Assembly: GCA_041082235.1 (NCBI GenBank)
Contig: JBDOIG010000130.1
Span: 1-40,799, forward strand
Direction: 5' to 3'
DNA from: CALJEL01 sp041082235
GTDB taxonomy: Bacteria > Nitrospirota > Thermodesulfovibrionia > Thermodesulfovibrionales > CALJEL01
Length of the DNA stretch: 40,799 bases
Positions within the stretch are counted from its first letter, which is position 1, and the number at the start of each line of letters is the position of its first letter. Below the pieces are notes generated by a model. The model saw nothing but the letters and a program-made list of their open reading frames with translations, searched no databases and had not been told where the DNA came from. Positions 33,152-39,869 of this stretch are shown here, one piece after another. Both the position numbers and the translations under genes were made by a program.

Positions 33152-33739
33152 GCCTTCAGCCTTTAGGAACTCTTTTAATAAACCTAAAGCCCTGTTTCTG
33201 TGACTCATGGAATCCTTTTCCTCCGCTGACATCTCAGCAAATGTCCTGTTCAGGCCCTCTGGCTGGAATACAGGATCATACCCGAAACCACCCGCTCCCC
33301 TTGGTTCTTTAGTTATTATACCATCAACCCTGCCTGTGAAGGTCTTTAACTCTCCTTTCGGGGTAGCAAGTGCTATCACACATATGAAATGTGCCTGCCT
33401 CTTATGCTCTGGAACTGTTGCCATCTCCCTGAGAAGCTTTTCTATATTTTTTCTATCATCAGAGGGCTCGCCAGCATATCTGGCAGAATATACTCCTGGT
33501 GCTCCTCCAAGGCTGTCAACAACAAGGCCTGAGTCATCTGCTATTGCAGAAAGACCTGTAGCCTTCGCTATTTGTAAGGCTTTTTTAATGGCATTCTCTT
33601 CAAAGGTCTTTCCATCTTCTATAACCTCTCCTATTTGAGGAAAATCCTCAAGGCTCAGGAGCTCTATATCAATATCTTTCATGAGCCTTTTTAATTCTTC
33701 AAGTTTCTTTTTGTTTCTTGTTGCTACGACTATCTTCAT
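32372..33739 (-). CDS. rdgB: RdgB (XTP/dITP pyrophosphatase) in frame with a DsbC-like selenoprotein domain; UGA at 32717-32719 read as Sec
   Basis: The frame runs 340 codons from ATG 33739 to UGA 32719, then 114 more to a true stop. Residues 1-196 are a complete RdgB/HAM1: ATRNKKKLEELKRLM, ADDSGLVVDSLGGAPGVYSARYAG, FTGRVDGIITKEPRGAGGFGYDPVF, SHRNRALGLL. It hydrolyses ITP, XTP and dITP. No stop separates it from a hydrophobic segment (LILSLFLTFILFFSSNAFA, 204-222), a CXXCH (229-233) and a DsbC-type thiol-disulfide domain with catalytic UPYC at 341-344. So either a membrane-tethered fusion is made, or the DsbC part starts internally (TTG at 33151). The fusion reading is what the sequence shows; the split reading is biologically safer, since RdgB is normally a free cytoplasmic enzyme. 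Confidence 0.75.
32684..32719 (-). promoter_or_regulatory. Sec UGA codon and candidate bacterial SECIS hairpin
   Basis: UGA occupies 32719-32717. Fifteen bases later on the mRNA comes a perfect 7-bp hairpin CTTCATC-AGGA-GATGAAG (32701-32684). The loop lies 22 bases from UGA and has G at its second position, as expected for the element bound by SelB. The stem is coding (residues KLHQEMKK region shifted by frame), so both constraints are met at once. The unpaired bulged U of E. coli fdhF is not evident. Confidence 0.75.
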
Positions 33740-33786
33740 CTAATCTCTCCTTAATAAGATTTCTGTGAAAAAATTCTTCACACTCC

Positions 33787-33820
33787 ACTCCAAAAATCTG
33801 AACGATTTTTGGGTGCCATC
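33787..33820 (-). repeat. Palindromic repeat, copy G (between rdgB and uvrA)
   Basis: ACTCCAAAAATC / GATTTTTGGGTGCC around TGAAC, in the 123-base space between the uvrA stop and the rdgB start. Confidence 0.7.
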
Positions 33821-33862
33821 TTCCTTTGGCGATAGAGATCTTAGAAATAAAAGTCAGCTGAC

Positions 33863-36658
33863 CTACTGGCAAGGCAGGGTCTCTTCTGCCAGATTCAAAA
33901 GTGCCTTTCCTGTATGAGAGCCTTTGACCTCCATAATTCCCCTCACAGGTCCTTCATATAAAACATAACCACCTTCATCACCACCTTCAGGACCGAGGTC
34001 TATAAGCCAGTCTGCCTCTTTGATAAAGTCAATGTTATGTTCTATTACCACAACTGTATTTCCAGAGTGAATGAGTCTTCTCAGAACCCTGAGGAGTTTA
34101 TCTACATCAAGGGCATGAAGCCCCACTGTTGGCTCATCAAGGATATACATAAAATTTTTAACAGACCCATCTATCTCTGCACATATCTTGAGTCTCTGTG
34201 CTTCTCCTCCTGATAGAGTCTTTAGGGGTTGTCCGAGTCTCAGATATCCAAGCCCTATCTCTTCCATTATCCTCAGGCCATTGAGTATCTTTAGTCTTTC
34301 GGTTTGAATATCCTGATCCTTTATTTCAGAAAAGAACTGATAGGCCTCCTTTACTGTCATGTCAAGAAGTTCGCTTATATTCATGCCCCTATATCTGATT
34401 GAAAGTATCTCCGGTTTATACCTTCTACCATTACATTCACTGCAGGTTACATATACATCTTCAAAGAAGAACATCTCAAGTCTCTCAAAACCCTCTCCTT
34501 TACAGGTCTCACATCTTCCACCAGGGACATTAAAAGAGAAATAACCAGGTCCATAACCATTTCTTTGAGCCTCGGGTTGTTTTGCGAAGATTGACCTCAA
34601 AGAATCAAATATCTTCATGTATGTGGCAGGATTTGCCCTTGGAGAACGGCTGAGCGGGCTCTGGTCTATGAGCCTGACACCCTTAAGATTATTAACTCCA
34701 TCAATACTATCATATGGCAAAGGCACTTCAGGGCTGAATTTAAAATGAAAGGCCAGAGCCTTATAAAGGGTATCTACCATAAGGCTGCTTTTTCCAGAAC
34801 CAGAAACACCGGTTACAACAGTAAGACTCTGAAGGGGAATTTTAATATCAATATTTTTAAGATTGTTCCCTTTTGCACCCTTCAGTTTAACCCATCTTGA
34901 GGAAGACAGGCTGGAAGCTGTTCTCAAAAATCCGTCAGATTTCCGAGTTCTCAATACCACTGATGTCCGTGTATCTGCCTTTTTAAATTCAGAGATAGGT
35001 CCATTAAATATTACATAGCCACCACCTGCACCACCTTCAGGACCAAGCTCTACAACCCAGTCTGCAGAGCGGATTACCTGGGCATCATGCTCCACCACTA
35101 TAATTGTATTTCCAAGTCTCACAAGCTCCTTCATGGCATCTATGATTCTTCCTGTATCCCTTGGATGAAGCCCCACAGTTGGTTCATCAAGGACATACAT
35201 TGTTCCTGTGAGCTGGGAGCCAAGCTGATTTGAAAGATTCAATCTCTGGTATTCTCCACCTGAAAGGGTCTTTGCCTGCCTGTCAAGGGTAAGATAACCA
35301 AGACCCACATATCTCAGAAATTCAAGTTTAAACCTTATCTGTCTGAGAACCTCCTCAGCCACAGACCTTTCCTCTTCTGAGAGCTCAAGCCTCCCTAAGA
35401 CCTCATAAAGCCTCTTGATGGGCAGGCTGGAAAGCTCTGCTATATCAAAGCTCCTATTGTCTGCCATCAGTTTAAATACCAGTGCCTCTTTTTTTAATCT
35501 CTTTCCCCCACAGAGAGGACAGGTCTTCTGAGTCCTGTATCTTGAGATAAAGACCCTTACATGAAGCTTATATTTTCTGTATTCAAGGTCTTCAAAAAAA
35601 TCCTTTATCCCGTAAAAATTACCATTACCCTCAAATATCAATCTCCTGTGTTCAGGAGTAAGGTCTTTGTAAGGAGCTTTTGTATTTATTCCAGCCCTCT
35701 TCGCTCCCCTAATAAGCTGTTCTTTCCACCATGAATAAGCTGGTTTTTCAAAGGGCTCTATAGCACCTTCTTCAAGGGATAAATATCTATCAGGCACTAC
35801 AAGGGACTCATCAAATTCAAGGACATTCCCGAACCCCTTACATTCAGGACAGGCACCCACTGGATGGTTAAAGGAAAAAAGTATAGGAGATGGCTCAGGT
35901 GCCTTATAACCACAGATATCACAAATCCAGCCTGCCTTAAAGATAAATTCCTCTCCTTCCACAGTCCTTATCTTAATAGTGCCTTTACCGAATCTCCATG
36001 CACCCTCTATTGAATCAGAAAGCCTCTCATCATCCTCTATCTGGAGTCTGTCAAGGACCACATCAAAAGGACTCTCAGGCTGAACCATTGGGGGCGAAGT
36101 AACAGTTGCTGAAGGCTCTATCTCTATTAATTCTCCCTCTTTCATAAACCGTGTGAATCCCTCTTTGAACAATTCCTGAAGGGTCCTATCACCCGATGGA
36201 AAGAGTATATAAACCCTCCTTTGAGGAAGGGTCTTTATAACCCATTCTTTTATCCTTGAGGGATTCCAGTCCTTTATCTCAATATTGCAATGAGGGCAAT
36301 AGGGCCTGCCTATCTTTGCATAGAGTATCCTCAGAAGGTCATAAATCTCTGTAACTGTTCCCACTGTGGAGCGAGACCCTTTTACAGGATTTCTCTGTTC
36401 AAGGGCTATGGCAGGACGGACATTATAAATAGCATCAAGCTCAGGCCTGTCAAGCTTTTCAACAAAGAGTCTTGCATAAGTGGAAAGGGATTCTATGAAC
36501 CTCCACTGTCCCTCTGCAAATATAGTATCAAAGGCAAGAGAGGATTTTCCTGAACCAGATACACCTGTAATAACAATCAGGCTATCATGAGGAAGCCTGA
36601 GATTTATGTTCTTCAGATTGTTCTGCCTTGCACCTTCAATAATGAGTTCAGAGGACAT
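33863..36658 (-). CDS. uvrA: Excinuclease ABC subunit A
   Basis: 931 residues. It has two ABC modules: Walker A GVSGSGKSSLAFDTIFAEGQ and TGVSGSGKSSLMVDTLY, signatures LSGGEYQRLNLSNQLGS and LSGGEAQRLKICAEIDG, and Walker B segments VLDEPTVGLHPRD and ILDEPTVGLHALD. Zinc cysteines are CPHC, CDICG, CPECKG, CPLCGG and CETCKGEG...CSECNG. It recognises helix-distorting DNA lesions with UvrB. In the variable linker before the second module (residues about 568-584), palindromic repeat copy H is inserted in frame (LRTRKSDGFLRTAS), leaving both ATPase cores intact. It is transcribed alone. Confidence 0.96.
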   Translation of the reverse strand: MSSELIIEGARQNNLKNINLRLPHDSLIVITGVSGSGKSSLAFDTIFAEGQWRFIESLSTYARLFVEKLDRPELDAIYNVRPAIALEQRNPVKGSRSTVGTVTEIYDLLRILYAKIGRPYCPHCNIEIKDWNPSRIKEWVIKTLPQRRVYILFPSGDRTLQELFKEGFTRFMKEGELIEIEPSATVTSPPMVQPESPFDVVLDRLQIEDDERLSDSIEGAWRFGKGTIKIRTVEGEEFIFKAGWICDICGYKAPEPSPILFSFNHPVGACPECKGFGNVLEFDESLVVPDRYLSLEEGAIEPFEKPAYSWWKEQLIRGAKRAGINTKAPYKDLTPEHRRLIFEGNGNFYGIKDFFEDLEYRKYKLHVRVFISRYRTQKTCPLCGGKRLKKEALVFKLMADNRSFDIAELSSLPIKRLYEVLGRLELSEEERSVAEEVLRQIRFKLEFLRYVGLGYLTLDRQAKTLSGGEYQRLNLSNQLGSQLTGTMYVLDEPTVGLHPRDTGRIIDAMKELVRLGNTIIVVEHDAQVIRSADWVVELGPEGGAGGGYVIFNGPISEFKKADTRTSVVLRTRKSDGFLRTASSLSSSRWVKLKGAKGNNLKNIDIKIPLQSLTVVTGVSGSGKSSLMVDTLYKALAFHFKFSPEVPLPYDSIDGVNNLKGVRLIDQSPLSRSPRANPATYMKIFDSLRSIFAKQPEAQRNGYGPGYFSFNVPGGRCETCKGEGFERLEMFFFEDVYVTCSECNGRRYKPEILSIRYRGMNISELLDMTVKEAYQFFSEIKDQDIQTERLKILNGLRIMEEIGLGYLRLGQPLKTLSGGEAQRLKICAEIDGSVKNFMYILDEPTVGLHALDVDKLLRVLRRLIHSGNTVVVIEHNIDFIKEADWLIDLGPEGGDEGGYVLYEGPVRGIMEVKGSHTGKALLNLAEETLPCQ
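34921..34951 (-). repeat. Palindromic repeat, copy H (inside uvrA)
   Basis: A degraded palindrome, TTCTCAAAAATCCGTCAG then ATTTCCGAG, read in frame on the minus strand as RTRKSDGFLRT. The reading frame matches copies B and E (KSSGLL, KSSDFL). Confidence 0.55.
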
Positions 36659-36670
36659 AGTCTGAATTCT

Positions 36671-36758
36671 TTTGAGGGACTTCGTTCCTCAAACTCCCTT
36701 TTAAATAAATTTTTAATTTTATCCTTAATTTGGGGTTTTAAAGGGGCTTCGCCCCTTT
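36671..36758. repeat. Paired-hairpin repeat module, copy 2
   Basis: TTTGAGGGAC-TTC-GTTCCTCAAA, then about 46 AT-rich bases, then AAAGGGGC-TTC-GCCCCTTT. It has the same layout as 21910-21984, with stem changes on both arms (GAAGG to GAGGG, GGAGC to GGGGC). The second hairpin touches the stop of the relE-like gene and probably terminates that operon. Confidence 0.65.
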
Positions 36759-37019
36759 AATAAACCTTTTCAAAGTCCTGCCTTGTTAAAATGGAAACAA
36801 CATAGATATTTTTACCCTCCCTCTTAAACACAATTCTATAATCTCCTGCTCGCAGACGATATAGTCCCTCATAACCTTTCAATTTTTTAATATGCTTTCC
36901 ATCAGGAAAGGGATTCGTTTTAAGTCTTACAATTCCATTGATTATTTCTTCCTATTCTGGGTTAAGGAAGTCAGGTCCTTTTGGGCACGGGATGTAATAA
37001 ATATATTAAAAGGCTCCAC
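36757..37019 (-). pseudogene. RelE/ParE-type toxin with a one-base frameshift
   Basis: From a GTG at 37019 (1-base overlap with the antitoxin stop) the frame reads EPFNIFITSRAQKDLTSLTQ and NRKK before TAA. In the -1 frame it continues IINGIVRLKTNPFPDGKHIK, then KLKGYEGLYRLRAGDYRIVF and KREGKNIYVVSILTRQDFEKVY. Together this is a full RelE-superfamily toxin of about 87 residues. One A missing from the AAGAAA run restores the frame. Either the toxin is inactivated, or the assembly has an error, or the A-rich site slips. RelE toxins cleave mRNA on the ribosome, and the catalytic-type basic residues (KKLKGYEGLYRLR) remain in the broken half. Confidence 0.75.
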
Positions 37020-37207
37020 TATTCCTTCTGGTGTTTTATATAATCCTCAAAAGAGATAAATCTTTGCTTCTCAATATCCTCCAATCCTTCAGCGAGTTTT
37101 GTTTTAATTGCTGGACTGATTAAAAAATAAAGGTCTTCGATCTCATCCTCTATAATCCTTTGAATTAATGCCTCAAATTCTTCAACTGTAAGATCTGATA
37201 CTTTCAT
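37019..37207 (-). CDS. RelB-like antitoxin of a type II toxin-antitoxin pair
   Basis: 62 residues, acidic: MKVSDLTVEEFEALIQRIIEDEIEDLYFLISPAIKTKLAEGLEDIEKQRFISFEDYIKHQKE. The pattern (KV--LTVEEF--LI then a spacer and ISFEDYIK) matches short antitoxins paired with RelE toxins. It lies directly upstream of and overlapping the RelE-like frame by 1 base. It would bind and mask the toxin and repress its own operon. It follows the HDAC-family gene by 15 bases, so it could belong to the same transcript. Confidence 0.75.
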   Translation of the reverse strand: MKVSDLTVEEFEALIQRIIEDEIEDLYFLISPAIKTKLAEGLEDIEKQRFISFEDYIKHQKE

Positions 37208-37222
37208 AAATCTAAAGCCTCC

Positions 37223-38152
37223 TTAAGACAATTTTAACATACCAGAACCCACCATTTCCTCAAGGGTTATAACAACTGCCTCAGCAAGGCCATTGAGGTC
37301 ATAGCCACCTTCAAGGCAGAATATTGATGGAATCTTATGCTCAAGGATAGAGCGAACAATGGCCCTTATTCCTTCATTACTCACCCTTATGGATGCAAGT
37401 GGGTCATCTCTAAGAAGGTCATAACCTGCAGATACAAGAATTATGTCAGGAGCAAATTTCTTTATCACTCCTGGCAATATATCCTGGTATATCTCCATAT
37501 ATTCCCTGTCACCAGAGCCAGGCCTCATCGGAACATTATAGGTAAAACCCGTTCCTTTTCCCGAGCCTCTTTCATCTTCCGTGCCAGTGCCAGGATAATG
37601 GGGATACTGATGGGTGCTGAAGTAAAAGACTGTATCATCCTCATAAAAGGCGTCCTGTGTGCCATTGCCATGATGGACATCAAAGTCTATTATGAAGACC
37701 CTCTTGAATCCCTTCTTCTGGGCATACCTTGCACCTATGGCAACATTATTAAATAGACAGAAACCCATTGCCCTCTGAGGTGTTGCATGATGGCCTGGTG
37801 GACGCACTGCACAGAAGCAATTTTTTATAGTCCGATCTGCTATCTTATCAAGAGCGGTCTTTACAGCACCCACTGCATAAAGGGCAACCTCAGGAGAGTC
37901 CTTTGACATATAAGTATCAGGGTCAAGATAACCCTCTGAACCTTCAAGGATTCTTTTAATATGGCCCTCTGTATGTATAAGCCTTAAAAGCCCGATATCA
38001 ACCCTCTCAGGTTTAAGAAAAATAAGCTTCTCTTTCAGGTCAGGTCTTTTATCAATGGCACTTATAATAGCCCTGAGCCTTTCAGGAGACTCAGGATGCC
38101 ACCCAGAAGGCCTGTGCCTTAGAAAGATATCATCATAAATAAAACCTGTCAT
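37223..38152 (-). CDS. Histone deacetylase-family amidohydrolase
   Basis: 309 residues, full-length HDAC/AcuC/APAH fold. Motifs: HPESPERLRAI at the N-terminus, AVRPPGHHATPQRAMGFCLFNNVAIGARYA, VFIIDFDVHHGNGTQDAFYEDD (Asp and His zinc ligands), GYDLLRDDPLASIRVSNEG (third zinc ligand Asp) and CLEGGYDLNGLAEAV. Bacterial members deacetylate acetyl-CoA synthetase, acetylpolyamines or other acyl-amides. The gene starts inside the stop codon of a HepT toxin gene (ATGA) and is followed by a RelB/RelE pair. Whether the context has a functional meaning or only reflects a shared promoter is unknown. Confidence 0.92.
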   Translation of the reverse strand: MTGFIYDDIFLRHRPSGWHPESPERLRAIISAIDKRPDLKEKLIFLKPERVDIGLLRLIHTEGHIKRILEGSEGYLDPDTYMSKDSPEVALYAVGAVKTALDKIADRTIKNCFCAVRPPGHHATPQRAMGFCLFNNVAIGARYAQKKGFKRVFIIDFDVHHGNGTQDAFYEDDTVFYFSTHQYPHYPGTGTEDERGSGKGTGFTYNVPMRPGSGDREYMEIYQDILPGVIKKFAPDIILVSAGYDLLRDDPLASIRVSNEGIRAIVRSILEHKIPSIFCLEGGYDLNGLAEAVVITLEEMVGSGMLKLS

Positions 38153-38571
38153 GGGTTCTTCTCTATTATGTCAAGTAACAACTCATAAAGTTCCTTTATA
38201 TCACCTGTCTCGTGCTGAAGGATATCATATAAAATCTCCACATCTATATGATTGTAAAGATGAACAATTCTGTTTCTAAACTGTACCATTTTTATGTAAG
38301 TATCCTTTCTTTCTTGAGGAATAAACCCTGCCTCAATCAAAAGTTCTATTATCTCTGAACTGGTCTCAGGTGTCTTGAGACCAAGGCTGGCGATTATATA
38401 ACTACCTATATCAAGCAGCGCCTGTATAGAAGTCTGTAGTCTGTGAAGACATGAATCAATATTTCTGAAATCCGAAACAAACTCCTCAAAGGATAATTTC
38501 TTCAAAGTTTTTAATTTTTCTAAATTTTCCAGAACTATATCTATCTTTGTCTGTATGTCTTCCCTTTTCAT
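38149..38571 (-). CDS. hepT: HepT-like HEPN ribonuclease toxin (module 1)
   Basis: 140 residues, all alpha-helical, DUF86/HepT family. The HEPN catalytic motif R-x4-H-x-Y is present as RNRIVHLYNHID at about residue 98. In the characterised Shewanella pair HepT is an RNase whose Tyr is polyadenylylated by MntA, and here that Tyr is conserved. It overlaps the upstream MntA gene by 4 bases (ATGA) and the downstream deacetylase gene by 4 bases, so translation of all three is probably coupled. Confidence 0.88.
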   Translation of the reverse strand: MKREDIQTKIDIVLENLEKLKTLKKLSFEEFVSDFRNIDSCLHRLQTSIQALLDIGSYIIASLGLKTPETSSEIIELLIEAGFIPQERKDTYIKMVQFRNRIVHLYNHIDVEILYDILQHETGDIKELYELLLDIIEKNP

Positions 38572-38987
38572 ATTGCCCCTAAACGTCTCCTGTAACCTTC
38601 GGGATAGAATCTACTCATAAATCTCAGCAGTGGTTCAAAATCGCAATAGGCTGATATGAGGGAGCTCACATATTTAATCCTGAAAGCAGGATCACTATCG
38701 TATATCAATATACCTGTCTTCAGGATATTATGTTGAAAAATCAGGCCTCCTCTGTTCATTGGTATTACATCTACTGGCCTTTTAAAAATCTTTTCTATTT
38801 TGTAGGCTATATAGTCAAGCTCATGAATAAGGAATCTGCCCTGTGGAGCTTCCTTTTTTAAAAGCACAGCAATATCAATATCACTTAAAGGACCCACCTT
38901 CCCTGTGGCTGCAGAGCCAAAGAGATAGGCAGATGCTATATATGGATAATCTTTAAGGATATCCTTTATCTTATCCGTATCTATCAC
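38568..38987 (-). CDS. mntA: MntA-like nucleotidyltransferase antitoxin (module 1)
   Basis: 139 residues. Minimal nucleotidyltransferase motif GSX10DXD (YLFGSAATGKVGPLSDIDIAVLL), then a later acidic strand, RPVDVIPMN (third Asp). It pairs with the HepT gene immediately downstream. The C-terminus FMSRFYPEGYRRRLGAI is a short extension beyond the nucleotidyltransferase core. By analogy with MntA of Shewanella it would add AMP units to HepT and so neutralise it. Confidence 0.88.
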   Translation of the reverse strand: MIDTDKIKDILKDYPYIASAYLFGSAATGKVGPLSDIDIAVLLKKEAPQGRFLIHELDYIAYKIEKIFKRPVDVIPMNRGGLIFQHNILKTGILIYDSDPAFRIKYVSSLISAYCDFEPLLRFMSRFYPEGYRRRLGAI

Positions 38988-39389
38988 ACCGCACCTTGCT
39001 TTCTTAAAATCTCTATTACCTCTTTTATAAATTTATTCAAGACTTCCAGTATCCCATCAATACTTTCATATAAAAATCCATAATCAACCTTTTCATATAT
39101 ATGAACCATCCTGTTTCTTATCCCTGTAAGTTTAACAAGTCCTTCTTTTAACTCCTTTGAGATTATTCCTTTATTATGTAATAACTCAAAACATCCACTA
39201 TATTCCGAAGAGGCTATTTTAAAAAGTTTTGCTGATAAGTGATAGCATATTGATATAGCAGCTTCTACCGCAATGAGCAAATGAGAACGAAAAATATGGA
39301 TATTGCCCTCAATAGATAAGAACTCCTCTTTGCCCGTGCTTTTAAATGCCCCTATCCCTTTCATTTATCCTTTCGATATCAATCCTCAT
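38984..39389 (-). CDS. HepT-like HEPN toxin (module 2), probably frameshifted near its start
   Basis: The strong start is the ATG at 39389 with AGGAGG 5 bases ahead, giving MRIDIERINER, a typical HepT N-terminus. That frame then ends within four codons (DRGI stop). Removing one G from the GGG near 39359 joins it to IGAFKSTGKEEFLSIEGNIH and the rest, a normal HepT with RNRMVHIYEKVD (R-x4-H-x-Y). Without frame repair, an internal ATG at 39364 (126 residues) would still make a protein with the catalytic motif but no first helix. It overlaps the next gene by 4 bases. It could be a weakened toxin or an assembly error. Confidence 0.75.
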
Positions 39390-39782
39390 CTAGGCCTCCT
39401 TAAAAGTTTGATAAAAAAGAGGTGCCATATCATCTGCCTTCATTGAGGTATTCACAACAAAGTCAATCCAGAGGCGTTTGTCCTTTGTAAAAAGCAATTC
39501 CCCTGTGATAATCTTCCTCGCAAAAAGTGGATTGAGATTATTTATAACAAGTACATCCACGGGATAAGACCTGTTTATTGCCTTTCTTATCTCCTCTGAA
39601 AGCTCAATCTCAAGCTCAAAGGCTTTATTAGTTGAAAAAGGGCTTATAAATATCCCGAGATCTATATCCCTGAAAACCGACATCTCAGGGTCAATAAAGG
39701 AGCCGAAGAGATAGGCAAAGACAACATCCTCTTTTTTTTGAAGACAGGTATCAATGACCTCAATTATCTCCTCCCGGGTCAT
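39390..39782 (-). CDS. MntA-like nucleotidyltransferase antitoxin (module 2)
   Basis: 130 residues. GSX10DXD motif in YLFGSFIDPEMSVFRDIDLGIFI, with the third acidic residue in YPVDVLVIN. It is clearly diverged from the module 1 protein, so the two modules are separate acquisitions or an old duplication. Its TAG is directly followed by the ATG of the HepT-like gene. It is the first gene of the cluster. No strong ribosome site is visible; a short direct repeat ATAACCTATA occurs twice just upstream. Confidence 0.86.
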   Translation of the reverse strand: MTREEIIEVIDTCLQKKEDVVFAYLFGSFIDPEMSVFRDIDLGIFISPFSTNKAFELEIELSEEIRKAINRSYPVDVLVINNLNPLFARKIITGELLFTKDKRLWIDFVVNTSMKADDMAPLFYQTFKEA

Positions 39783-39869
39783 AACCTATAATAACCTATA
39801 AAATATTGAAAGACAAGTTCAATAAGGCATGAAGCCCTGTTATAATAAATTATTATCCAGTCCCTCACA

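Noticed and set aside
33207..33638. 143-codon plus-strand frame over rdgB
   Set aside because: It is a shadow of the well-supported RdgB frame.
36930..36950. In-frame TAG in the second half of the RelE-like toxin as a possible pyrrolysine codon
   Set aside because: The upstream similarity continues in the other frame (TSRAQKDL...), so a one-base shift explains the data; no pyl genes are seen.
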